Origin: Styela clava
Taxonomy: Eukaryota; Chordata; Ascidiacea; Stolidobranchia; Styelidae
Assembly (NCBI RefSeq): GCF_964204865.1
Contig: NC_135261.1
Coordinates: 7,688,001 to 7,752,000, forward strand
Direction of reading: 5' to 3'
DNA: 64,000 bases
How positions within the stretch are numbered: the stretch's first letter is position 1; each line of letters opens with the position of its first letter. The notes beneath the pieces were generated by a model. The model made no database searches and was not told the DNA's origin. It saw only the letters and a list, made by a program, of their open reading frames with translations. Below are positions 43,748-56,200 of this stretch, one piece after another. Position numbers and translations under genes: made by a program.

Positions 43748-45760
43748 TAAATTCACAATAATAAAATCGATGTGTTAAAATGATGGCTAAAACTGAAAAA
43801 TCGCAATTTCAAAAATATTTTGAAATATTGCATAATGTATATAGTCTCTCTTTGATTTGATAGAACTTTATGGTGCAGAAAAATTATGACTAACTAAATT
43901 ATGAGTTTGTTTAATTTCAGATTCTATTAAAGCTTATTCGAATACAAGCTGCCAAATGCCCAAAATGATAATTTTAATGTAAAACTATTTTGAACTACCG
44001 TATTCCTAAAAATCATGAATTGATTATAGAAACATAAGACAAAACTTAAAACGATGGCTTAAAACTGTAGCTTGATATAAGCTAAATGTTTCGATCAGAT
44101 TGGGCAAAAAAAGTGATTAGTAATTTTGCAAAATTGATATTAAAAAGAATACAGTCGTAACAAATTAGTGCTTTACTTTTCTCCGGCTTTATCCAAAAAA
44201 AAGCTCTCTTGAAGTATTTTCCATTTTGTTCTTGATTGGATTGGTCTAGTATTTTATTTATTTTCAATAAGCAATGTGAATTGAAATAAAATACAAAGAG
44301 ACATGCAGTCACATATAATATGCTCATAGGTGTGGTATAGAGAGCAATTCATCAGAATATAAACAAAATTTTGAGAAGCAATTGGAATTTATTGCGTAAT
44401 GGGGGAAAGGTTCCTATGCTATTATATCACGCTTCCATATAAGAATGTAATTTTGTCACAAACAGGTATTTCACCTCATTAAAAAAGCAGATAGTCAATA
44501 CAACACAAAAATGCCAGAGTTTTATTATTTTATTAAGTTAGGGAATATTCTGCTCATCAGCTTTGAGGTAGCCTACATAACCACATTTGAGCACATAGCA
44601 CAAAGTTAGACACCTGCTACATTTTTCAACCTCAAATATTTATCAGTGACAAAAACATGGACCCTCATCTGCAATGATTATCAGCAGCAGATAAGATATT
44701 TATCAAAGATTAAAATGATTTTGAACAAAATCATTGACTGACCAAAAATAATGAACTTGGGAAGTATTCTAGCATGGTTCAAAACAATCATACTGATTCT
44801 GATTATGCGTCTTAACATAAATAACAGAAAATAAAACCATGGCCAATACCAATATTTTGGACACTTGTCTCATCATATTGAAAAGAGGAATTTTTAAAGA
44901 ACATTATTTTAATATTGCTATAAAGGATAACAAATCCCTTGTCAAAATATTTTGATTTTAATATCTGTGTAGGATATTTTGATCGAAAAACTGGCTTTAT
45001 AGCATGTTTTTGCCACATGAATGAATTTTTTGAAATAATCAAAATAGAAATGTGTTTCAGATATAGACATACTAATATCAGTGATACAGTTGTTGGGTTA
45101 TTTTTTATCAACCAATCATCTTCACAAATTTTAATGAACAAAAAAAAATCACCATATTAAAATTGATTTGAAAAATTAGATATGTTTGAGGACAACTTAA
45201 CAGTTACTCATTGGTTAAATTTTAGTATATTTTCAATCAGTATTAATCACATCTTAAATTCTGGATTAAAATTCCGATGGTATAAAGCTGCACAGGTAGC
45301 ATTTTCATACAAAACATTATTAGAAAGCTCAAGCAACAAAATTAAATTTTTAAGATTGTGACTGTAAATCAAATACCACAATGCATATTGATAGATATTT
45401 AAATGATATGGATGAAATAAGAAATTAAATGCATTTTTCGTCATTGTGTTATGTTAAATGTTAAGAATAGATTTATAAGGTGTTTCAAAAATTTCAACAG
45501 ATTATTTCAGAGCATATAGATAAGTTGAATTTCGAAAATCGTTGGAAATTATGTCATTCGATAGACAGAAAGTTATTTTTAAAAGTTGACCAAATGTAGA
45601 TATGAATTTGTTTTCATTGGAAAGATAAAATTTCAATCAATTCTATAATAAAACATTGTCTGAATTTTCTACACAAAAGCCCACTTAGAGTAACCAGAAT
45701 TATGCAAAATAAATATAAAACGTATGGTGAAATAAAAGATGTCTTACAAAATAGCCAGTA
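43748..45760. other. FAN1-UBE2M interval, no gene recognised
   Basis: AT-rich sequence with only short frames. The minus-strand frames at 44082-44327 and 44812-45141 have no splice context or recognisable composition. This interval should hold the FAN1 promoter and possibly a 5' exon. Confidence 0.45.
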
Positions 45761-45761
45761 T

Positions 45762-45800
45762 TTTATTCGAGTCGTCAAAAGCAACCTTAGTCCATTTATT
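45762..45800 (-). terminator. Polyadenylation signals of UBE2M
   Basis: Minus-strand AATAAA hexamers at 45795-45800 and 45762-45767, about 100 and 135 bases after the UBE2M stop codon. Confidence 0.5.
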
Positions 45801-45899
45801 CTGTGTCAATGGTAAAACTTACCAAATAGCCTATATAAATAAACTATCATTATAAAGGCATCAAAATGATATCAAATACATATCAACATTGCAAAAAAA

Positions 45900-46448
45900 T
45901 CATTTTAAACATCGCTCAAAATATGTGCTCCCAACGTAACCACCCCTCATTGATTTGTATACATTCTGTTCAAATGCACGTCTGTTTTTTGTTAGCATCT
46001 CCGCTGCTTCTTTGTTTAAAGGGTCATCAGGGTTGGGCTCAAGAAAAAGATATTGAAGCCCATAAATGACAGAGTTAATGGTAAGAACAGGTTTCCAATC
46101 TTCTCTGAGAATATTCAAACAAACATTTCCTTCAAGGTCAATGTTAGGATGGTAAACCATGGTTTCACATTTTACTTTTGGGGCATCATGAGGGTAACCT
46201 TGCCCAACTTTAAATGTAAAAGTGAATTTACCATTTTTGTAAAACCCCTCATCAGGGGCAATGATAAGCTTGAAATTCAGTAAATCATTGGGATCAGGGA
46301 AAATAGTACTACATGTAGGTGGTAACTGCAGTTCATTTAAATCCTTAGTAATTCGAAGTTGAGCCGCTGAAGCTTTTCTTCTACCAGATGAAGCCCCCGA
46401 TGCTTCGTCATTTTTCTTTTGCTGTTTTAGTGAAAATAATTTTATCAT
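45900..46448 (-). CDS. UBE2M: NEDD8-conjugating enzyme UBC12
   Basis: A single uninterrupted exon encoding 182 residues (human 183). It begins [10 protein letters not shown], the N-terminal docking extension that binds the NEDD8 E1, followed by a Ser/Ala-rich linker and the UBC fold: HPN at 100-102, catalytic Cys110 in [25 protein letters not shown] and the C-terminal [16 protein letters not shown]. It receives NEDD8 from NAE1-UBA3 and passes it to cullins with RBX1 and DCN1-type partners, in nucleus and cytosol. Only a few conservative changes are seen against vertebrate UBE2M, so the gene is under strong constraint. No introns, in contrast to the multi-exon vertebrate gene. The start is fixed by the conserved MIKLFSLK. 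Confidence 0.97.
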   Translation of the reverse strand: MIKLFSLKQQKKNDEASGASSGRRKASAAQLRITKDLNELQLPPTCSTIFPDPNDLLNFKLIIAPDEGFYKNGKFTFTFKVGQGYPHDAPKVKCETMVYHPNIDLEGNVCLNILREDWKPVLTINSVIYGLQYLFLEPNPDDPLNKEAAEMLTKNRRAFEQNVYKSMRGGYVGSTYFERCLK

Positions 46449-47061
46449 TTTCTTCGTGTTTTTCTGTTCTGATCAAAAATTTTCAACTGCACAGTCTACA
46501 CCCATACACGCTCTCAATTCTCTTCCCACAAATGTTATTGGTTCATATCTCACTGATTTTCTTCCGGCTTCAAATTATGGCCCCAAAACTGTCTGAGACA
46601 AATCTTGACCAAAGACAACACCCAGGCTAAAATGGTCAATCTCGACAAAGCGATCGTAGGGAATAAACAAAGAAGTAACTTCTCCTTTCAGATAGTGGTG
46701 TGTATATATATCGAAATGATTGAGAATGGCATATGACGTTATGACAACTTCGGGTAACTAGAAAAAACACTACCAAAAATTTATTACGAATTTAGTACGG
46801 TATTCAGTAATATAAAATATAGATATTTTAACAACAACAAACAACTTAAACTTTAGTTACACTAAACAAGACTCTATGCACCACTAGGGTTGGGATTTCG
46901 GAGCCAGTTCTTGAAATCACGGTATCGGGATATCCCGGGATTGAGCCGTATAATCCCGTGATTTTTCGGAATTAAGTAAAAAATTCAAACGACTTGCATG
47001 ACAATAAAATCACGTATTTATCTCATGTAATATCGACGCAGAAATATTAGAGCATCTAGGG
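46449..47061. other. UBE2M upstream region with a repeat end
   Basis: The UBE2M promoter should lie at 46449-46800; no TATA box is evident. At 46885-46985 a stretch beginning TAGGGTTGGGATTTCGG and containing the palindrome ATCGGGATATCCCGGG looks like the end of a DNA repeat; the matching other end was not found. Confidence 0.35.
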
Positions 47062-50000
47062 CAGTGCTATTTAAATAGTTGCGGCCAATGACATTAAACA
47101 ACATGATAGGCAACTCTGACGTCACTCCATAAGACTACATGCGAAAGATTGTATTTCATGATACGCTCCAATGCACATATTTCTCGTCGCCTTTCGCGAC
47201 CGTTTTCCGCTTGCTTTTGCTAATCGGCGTCCTCTTTACGTTTAGTACCTGCCTTTTTGCGCCTGTAACGAAAGAAAATAATCTCTATATCTAAGAAGTT
47301 TTGCTCACTTTGAAAGCTGGAATGACATACAAGCTGTAAAGAGTAATTCTGGACATCATAGACTTTTTTTTTTATCAGAGAAGATTACAAACGCGATAGA
47401 GTAAAGATTTGTGTGGGACATTTTGCAGATAATGACAAAGTTCAAAGTTAGTAATTTTAATGTTTACGCGTAAACATTGAAATTTCATTTAAAGAGGGTG
47501 TCATACAAAACAGCAAAACTGTTTTTACTTCTCCCAACGGTGCTGTGATACAATTCCATAACACAAAGTTTGCACCTATCGAACTTGCTTTAGTAGGTGA
47601 ATTTATTAGACATTATTAGACAAATTTATTGTGAGGGATTTCGCATGTAATTCTCATTGATTGGTGGCTGTTTATAATTCCTATTAATTGTGAATTCTGA
47701 TTATAACAAAGAATTTACTGGCACCTTTTTCTTGTCAATACTCCAAGCTGAGGTAATAAACAGGACAATACATTTATGTCATCTGGAAGCAAAATATGCA
47801 CACTAATTAAAAGTTTGACACATTGAGATAATACATCATTACAGAAAATACAAGTTAAAGATATGTATTACCATCACATGGTAATTGAAATTAAAAAAAA
47901 AATTAATAGGGGCTGTGGAGTATGAAAAGTTTAAGACAAAGAAAAGAACAAAAGTTCATAGCTCATGAACTCTTAATTTTGCCTCCATTGCTTTGTGAAG
48001 GCCAATATATTTCCAGTGGCTGAATTGGTTTATCTTTATGATAGCAACGATTTCGTATTTAATACGGCAAGATTATTTTCAATTTATTTGAAGTTATAAT
48101 ATTTCCCAAAGAAATGCTTGAATTGTCTAGAATAGATCAGTGGTGTCAAACTCATGGGTTTTCGAGAGCCGCATTGCATGTTGGAAATTGTAAAAAGTGC
48201 CGCAAACAGTTTTTGATAATGTATACTTGAAAGATATTTTCAAGATAGTTTTAGTTTGTGACATATATTAGGATGCAACTAAACAGTTGGATTAAGTTTT
48301 ATTATTTTCTTTAATTTCAAATGCAATTTCATGTTAATATTTGCATTCCACTATTATTGCAAGTTACTGTATTTATTACAAAAAATCATAAAATTCTATG
48401 TACAACCATCAAAATCATTTTTGAACAAGCTTTGGATAAGGAAAGAATAATACATACACTAAAAAAATGACTTAATCTAAATATATGGACCTAAAATTAA
48501 CAAAAATACTACAATATAAACTCAATGTTTTTTAATTACATTTGTCCTGACGTTTGGCATCTTTTTTGTGTCACCAGCATACTAAAGCCAGGATGAAATA
48601 ATTTTATAGTACCAACTCTAACTAACGAGGTCACATGATCATGGGTTAATCTGGATCTTTGCAAATGTTTAATTAATTCCAGTAATGCAAAAAAGTTACT
48701 TTTATCATTTCATGTATAGATCAGTAAAAAAACAAATGACAGATTTTTTCGACAAGACATTTCGCGCCACATTGCATGGCATAGGATTGCTTGAATTATT
48801 ATTGATATTTAGTAACAAAAAAGTTGTATAATTATATTAATATACAAACACATGGAAATTTTCTGTTCGAAGTTGGTCTTCGAATTTGCCATATTGACTG
48901 CTGAGCTTATTGTGTTTTTCATTGTACTGGTGGAAATATGACAAATTAAACAATGTGCTTCAGAGAATTTTGTGAAATGCAGAAATATTGCAACTCCCAT
49001 TTTCTTCGAAAATGCCACCTTCTTCATGTACTTTGCGTTCAATTTAATAACTCAAGTGTTTTATTCAAGTATTATTTTGCTAGCTTGATGTGTATTCTTA
49101 AATGGGTCAAAATGTGAACAAAAAAAATTAATTTTTTAAAACTACTTTTAGTAAATTGTTTTCTGTGTGAATATTCAATTTCACTTAAAAAAGTTTGAAA
49201 AAGCTGTTACATTTAGATAAAAAAAACTTCCAAAATACTTTTACAATTATTGTTAAGCTTTCGAGGCCGCACTGGAAGTTCTCTGGGGCCGCGAGTTTGG
49301 TCTAGATTGAAGTTGTCCAAAATATATACCAGTATTTTATCATGAATCATGATTATACCCTTTCCTGAATTTTTTCTATAGTACTACCAAAAATTGATGA
49401 ACCAAATATAGCATAGGTGTAGTGACCCGTAATCCTCATTTTTCAAAGCTGTTTTAAGTATGCCTGGCATGTTTTGTGCTTTTTCACAAAGAAGACCGCT
49501 TATGCAATCTTACGCATTGGAATTTTTAGTTATTTTCCTCAAGCCTTGCAGGATGTAGGGGCCATACACAACTCTACCGGAGGGTCAAATGCTTTTGCAT
49601 GCCTTCATAGGTTGTTCTTCTATTGCAAACATTTATGGAGTATTCTAATTATATTTCTTGGAATCACACTGTCACTGATATGTCGCCAGACTTCTGATAT
49701 CTCCCCTTCTGCTACAGTTGTCCTGTGAATAAATAATAGGAAATTGAGATTAGACGAATAGTTGAAAGTTTTGCTTTATGTCGGCTTAATTTTTTGATTG
49801 ATATACTTACTATTTTTGCTATTGCCTCTTGTGCTACAGGAGTCTCACAATGCTTAGACAGGTTTGTCCACAACTTTCACATCTGAAGAAAGAGAGGAGA
49901 TTTATTAATTTTCGTTAAGAATAAATAAAGCAGTCAATATGACTTAGAATGGAAAAGCTAATAAATCCAATATCTCATGTTTAATGTAAAAAATGTTTTA

Positions 50001-50640
50001 TTGAATTTGGTATATAAATCAACTAATAAAAGGGTTTAGTCAGAAAATTACAAGCATTCGTGGCTCCAAATACTTGAGAGATCATACTATACAATATAGA
50101 CCGGTATGATTAAAATGTTAGGTGAACTTGTTAACCCTTTGATTCAATACGCAAATAAAAGTGAATGAGCAATAGTATGCTACAGCAATGAGTATATATT
50201 TCTACACTGATTAGAAAAATCTAAATGGAGGTGCATGAACTATTTGAAACCATAAAGGGTAAGTAAATACGCAATTTCGGCAAATGGGCAACTACGTACC
50301 GTATTGATTTGATAACTTCGTAGTATTTGACAAAAGCTGGCTTTCCCACATGTACTTAACAGTGCTATGTCCGGGTGTGATATACAACAATAGTATTTAC
50401 CTTACCTTTTTCCGATTTCTTTTTACCTTCAATTTTCCAAAATATCATTAAAATCGACAACAACTGTCAAAGCAGGCACGAACACCATTTGTGCTACGCC
50501 TTGAAAGCAGCACACATCCGCTCGTTTTCGTCTCGTCAAGTATGTGCATTGGAGCGTGCTATCGAATACGATCTTCGGACAAAAATGCCGGAGTTGCGCA
50601 TCATGTTGTTAAATGTCATTGGTTGCGGCACACCTATCAC
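47062..50640. mobile_element. Old inverted-repeat element of about 3.6 kb
   Basis: The left region 47062-47200 (CAGTGCTATTTAAATAG, TTGCGGCCAATGACATT, AACAACATGAT, GCTCCAATGCACATA) is an inverted copy of 50530-50640 (TATGTGCATTGGAGCG, ATCATGTTGTTAAATG, TCATTGGTTGCGGCACA). Similarity extends about 120 bases. Exon-like minus-strand pieces occur inside (around 49690-49860), but the family is unclear. Another element (48138-49309) is nested inside. No target duplication could be confirmed, so the exact limits are uncertain. Confidence 0.45.
48138..49309. mobile_element. hAT-type element with GCCGCA sub-terminal words
   Basis: The left end is CAGTGGTGTCAAACTCATGG with GAGAGCCGCATTGCATG inside; the right end, reverse complemented, is CAATCTAGACCAAACTCGC with GGCCCCAGAGAACTTCC. 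This fits hAT-type repeats. A minus-strand frame at 48809-49042 (MNAKYMKKVAFSKKMGVAIF, then a Cys-x-x-Cys) may be a transposase remnant but is not decisive. No clean target duplication. Confidence 0.5.
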
Positions 50641-52950
50641 AAAATACGAACATTTTCTACTCATAAAAAGTGTCATAGTCTAACTCGAACAAATGGTTTC
50701 TAGCTACCGATATTACAACTGTTTTCTTACATTAAGGTAAACGAGAGCGTCTTCGGAGCACCTCACATTATTTTAAAAGTTGCGCGGCCGCACGGGTAAT
50801 ACGTGGTCTCCAAACGCACCGCCGATCACGCGCTTCGGTTTTGCTCGCCGTTCCACCTTACGCCATTATTATTATCGCACGTATTCTCACTTTTTCACAA
50901 CCTAATTCATTTTTGTTACAATTAAATATGATTATCCTATTGCCAAAATCATTCAATAATGTTATTGTCGGCACTTGCGAGAGAAATGAAAGAGACAAAC
51001 AAACTGTATTTCATTACAACAATAAATTATTACGCGATCAGCGTATCGAGTGAGTCTAACATCAAATAATACTGAGAAAAAGTCAAACATAAAATACTAA
51101 CAGACATCTGGAAAAAATAAATAGCTAATTACCCGACATGGACTGGTAACCGGACGAGAGGCCGTTGTACGTCATATGATTGAGCACTATATATAAACAC
51201 TTTCCTCTCCCTCGGGATAGATATGTAAATCCTATCCTATGCCCAACACTATGAGAATAATTATGTTCAAGAGAATCCCTGGACTCTTCGCCGTTGTATG
51301 GTGCTACGTAACCACTTGCCGGGTACAGCTTACCACACAATCCAGTCCATAGATTTTAAACCTGGAACTAATGTTCAGTAAATATTTCCATCCCCGATAT
51401 GGGCTGTGACCGGTGACATACGAGAAATCTTGGTTCGTCATATGATTAAGTCATCTTATCGACCACTCTTTCCTAATGATAAAAGTGAAACTCGTATCTT
51501 GTTCCATCACCGTTGAGGCTAATTAGGTTGAGGGGGATTGCTCATTGCTGGACTTCTAACCGTCGAAAGTGGGTGCACACGGTTAGTTACGGCTTCTGTA
51601 TGATTCAAATCATGCAGCTGAAACAAATACCCAACATGAAATGGGAACTGGTCGAGAGGCCCAAGTTAGATCGAATTTTGTTGGTGGTTCGAGTTCGAGT
51701 ACAGAAATTTGTCATAAGGTTCTTCAACATTTAAAAGAATCAAAGTTGAAAAAAATGGTTGACTTGTTTAAAAAAAAGATTTTTTCGAAAAATATTCTTG
51801 AATTGAATGGTTTGTTTGGAGATCCACCTTAAAGCAAAAATCTTTGTATTTTCTACGAGCGAGATCAACACCCTTCTTTTAAAAATATTTGAATTCAAGA
51901 ACATTTCCCCACTACAAGGATACGAACCTGATTCACTTTACTATATGAAAAATATAAAGATAAGGTGCCTTTTCTGCAAAATAAATTATGAAAATAATAT
52001 GTCAAAACTTATTTTTCGCATATCTGGACACGAAATGTACATATGGATCGTTTTTTATTTTTGTTTATGAGTAATTAGTATGATTATATTGTTGTTGGTC
52101 TTGTCCTTGCTGTTAGTATTTCGTTTTTTATTTATTATTACAAATCGCTTTTCTAATTAGCTACTGAATCATTTACTTTCAAATTTTCAATGACTAAAAT
52201 TGTTTTTATCGCTAAAAGGCTATTACTTTTATTTATATTAATTTCATCGTACTAATCGAATATTCAAAGATTCGATTGTTACCGGGCAGAAATATAAATA
52301 TATTTAATTTAAGGATTATTTCCAGCTGCGATTTTCAAACTGATTGATTCTGAATACTTCGGAAATATTTTAAAAACTAATGACATTTGTGTTTGTTATT
52401 TGTGTTTGTTATTTGGACGTGGTACTGCACAAATAATGTATTGACTATTATAACATGCATGATTTATCGGACTTACCATTAAGCGAGGTAGGCTGAAGCC
52501 CATGGGCCTCGACATTCAATTCTAAACTATTCTTCATTTTGAAGTTTTTTTTAAATTGTGAAGTCTTGTTTCAATATAAAAAAAATACTTGGGATCTTAA
52601 TCGTAAATCCGTTCATTTCAAAAGATGGAAAGATAATTTTATTCATGAATAATATTTTTTTTTATCAGTAATTGGGCTGACCTTCAGCTCTCGCACCTAG
52701 AAACAGGTATTAATACGTCGGTTTTCTGGTGCCATGACGTTTTACTGCAGCCTTGAGTTTTTTAATTATTTTAAAATTAAATTCAATCTATTATCTAATA
52801 TACTTGTGCGTACGTATGTTGCCTATAACTAAAATTTCATATTTTGCGCAATTTGAAAAAAATTTCATGGTGCCATAGCACATTTATGTGACTTGAACGT
52901 ATACATGTTGATTGACGCTTCGTGCAACCATGCGCTTTCGAAAGAAGTCC
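50641..52950. other. Repeat-rich interval, no gene recognised
   Basis: SINE-tail-like words GGACTGGTAACCGGACGAGAGGCC-type occur at 51139-51165 and in altered form at 51404-51490 and 51643-51665, with CGTCATATGATTAAG-like words following. These match the body of the SINE at 40685. The remainder (51.8-52.95 kb) is AT-rich with no usable frame. Confidence 0.4.
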
Positions 52951-53280
52951 ATTTACTGAGGTATCTTATTTTCACAACAGTTTGTTGAGAAAATACCTGT
53001 TTTGTTTCGATCTATCAAAAAAACTCTTTTTAAACGAAGTTTTTTGTTTATGGTATAGTTGTACAAACCACCAATATCTGTATCAGAATTTGTCGCGATG
53101 AAAAGATTTCTATCGGAAATTATCATGGCATGAAAAAAAGAACACAACAAATTACAGCTCTGAAACTTCATTGGCATGGAGGGTATGACTGAAGTCACCA
53201 TCACGCGATTATGAGTTGAAGTTAACACTGTAGACCTCTGTACAAAGACCAGCAAACCAACGCAAAATAAGGCCAAACAT

Positions 53281-56200
53281 CGAGTCTCTCGACGCTACTA
53301 AACGGTGCCAAATATCCAAAACAAGTAAACGAATATGTTTCATGTCTCGTTTGGTGTGAGATTCAAGGGTAATTTCAACAAATATTATATATTCAGATTT
53401 ACTTTGTTAATTTTGGTATAACAATTTTGTATATAATTTGTTAGTTTGCAGCCCGCGTCGTCAGTAAATTCCTACAAGTGGCGCGCGACATATTTTGAGT
53501 TAGAGACCCCTGGTGTATTTCAATATAGGAACATTTGGCATTCAATACATTGTGTGCTCATTTACTTTTGAGGATTTCAGAATGGAGTTACACTCTATTA
53601 AACGTGTGTTAAATAACACGCAAGTGAACGCGCAGATAGGGTCATTCTCTCCCTATAACACCATGCCAAACAAATATGCCTTGCATTATTGCACTTTTAC
53701 TTATAATCTGTAACAAGTAGCAGCTTTTGCGATTTATAATTGACTTAGTAAACAACTTTCAGAACAGTCTGCAACATTGAGCTAACACTCTCTGTTGACC
53801 TACACCCAGATGCAGCGTCGACTTTGATATTCTTTGAGCGCTTGAACTTAAGCGTTATCGTGGGCTCAAGTTAGCACCATTGTTACATAGAACCTGCAAT
53901 TTTCACTTTGCATGTTTTTGCAGTCACGCGCTAAAAGCAGAAACAGCAAATCCAATGCGCAGTCAAACAAAAACTCCTGACACAACAGTCATGTAACCTA
54001 TTATTGCAAAAAAAAACTTCTGACAGGTTTTGCCACATTGACATCTTCCTTCCGCTAATAAGGAAATTGAAACTTTTATTAAACAATAATGTAAAGCTGC
54101 TTTGCATGCGTCGAGAATGTATAATTATCCTGTCGGAGAGTTTATTTCGACTATAAGGAGATCGTTAGCATATAAATTTAAAGCGCCCATCGTTGTCATC
54201 CTATTTTTGAGTCCATTCGTTTTTTTAGTGTGTGTGTGTGTGTGTGGAGGGGGGGGGGGGGCAATACGGGCCTACTTCTTCAAATTTCGAACTCACGTCT
54301 AGAAAGTGAGCCCGCGTAAAGTTACGTCGTGACGTGAGCTATTTTTGCTAATATTATTTTAGAAAACATCTTCTTTTTAAACTAATATTATTTCTTCCAT
54401 TTTGAAAGTTATCTGTAGGAGTTAACCATTCAAAGCATTCTGACGTAATAGGTACATAATAGTCTAATGAAACAAGTAGGTTTGAAAACCTCTCGAACGG
54501 CACGTGCGCATGTCGTCAAACATTTCGAACGTCCAATACAGGAGTAATTCAACACTCATCGCCTCGTTTATTAATATAACGATACACTCCAAATCGGACA
54601 CGGTCCTTCGATATTCTATTCAGCCCATCGCGGTAGACCGCCGCTGATTATTTATTTTGCGTCTGACATGTTATGATTGGAGGTATCGCGTGTACCATAC
54701 GACTGAATGGCATCGTTTTCATACACTGATTTATATTACCGAATTACGTTTTCTTAATTGGTTGTGGGAAATCATACTTTCCTATTAGAGGACATACTAG
54801 AAGTATCCATCAGTTCGATTGAAGATTATGTGTTATTTGACGACGCAAGATTTCAGAGTCATTATAATGTTTCCTTGTTCAATATACGGGCCCAGCGTCC
54901 TAAGGCTTAACATTCTGCGTGACTGAAGAAATGGCAAACTCGAACAATTTTATATTCAGACCACCTATGAACATTGACTTTCTGTCAGATGTAACCGTGA
55001 AATTTTTAAAACCTTTAAAACACTAATTGCGCAAACTAAATCGATAATACGATCCGACCAGAATTAATCACGCATTCAACTCTGCATCGAGCAGAACATC
55101 GGAGGAAAAACATTTTAGTCTTTCATCAATGGCGCCGATTAATCGATTTGTCCCATTGAATGCTCGAAACAGTCCTTAAAACAAGTTCACCGAAACATGG
55201 CTGGTCGATTGGTCTGGTAATGGAGTGTACTTTTACACTAAAAGCGCATATTATTACGCGATTTACTTAATTGCTCTGCGCTTGAATGATGGATAAATCA
55301 ATTCGCACTCGTCGCAGACACAATAAATGCGATTCCTCGCACGCTTGTTGGTGTTTATTTATATAAAATATTAGTCCCTGGGTAGTAAATTAGGAGCTGA
55401 AAGGTACATTTGGCCGGCATAGTACGGAAATTGCTAGCCAAGTCATCGGACAAGCGAAAAATGTTACGCTCCCTACCGAATTCGTATGAATCAATTGTCT
55501 TGGTCCCGGCATAATTCGTGGTAGTAATTTAACCTTTCAAGTATGTAACACGTTTCGCGGGGCTGCTTTTGGTCGAATTAATTCCAAGTAGCAAAACGCT
55601 TTACCTTACGTGACATTTTTCCTACTTTTGAATACTTGGTAAGATATTCTATTCCCGGACTAATGGTGTCCGCATAGATTGTTTGTATTCCCACTTCTTC
55701 CGTGCCTATGTCGTCACCAGCCATGTATGATCACAATGCCCACAAGCTTAAATCCCGTTAGAATAATTTTTTACATATACTCATGATTCACCATAATGTT
55801 GCCAAGCTTGAGGCCCAATTAAAGATTATGTCGTTGTGTCTTTCACTTATATTCATGTACTAACGCGATGCCCCCAAAATTGAAGCCCGGTTGAAAGAAG
55901 TTGAGTAGCGCTTTTCACTTATATTCAAATGTGATCTGAAACGTTCACGTCCGATTAACGAATATCTATTTCATGTCACAAAGCGAACTCCATTCGAATT
56001 TCCGTCCCGTGTGTTGTCATTTTCATCATTGCCGTATCTTTAATCGACAAAAAGGTAAGTCTCGACATACGTCATTATGCTATTTCGTTCCGCAAGTTCA
56101 TTTGTTATGCATAGCATGCATTGTGGTGAGTCACCTTGGGAATATCTCTTGTTGGTTTTGAATTCTTGGCAAATGATTAAGAACAGACAATTGAATCAGC

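Noticed and set aside
43748-46448. UBE2M-FAN1 as an operon
   Set aside because: Both are on the minus strand in the right order, but about 2 kb separates them and UBE2M has its own polyadenylation signals.
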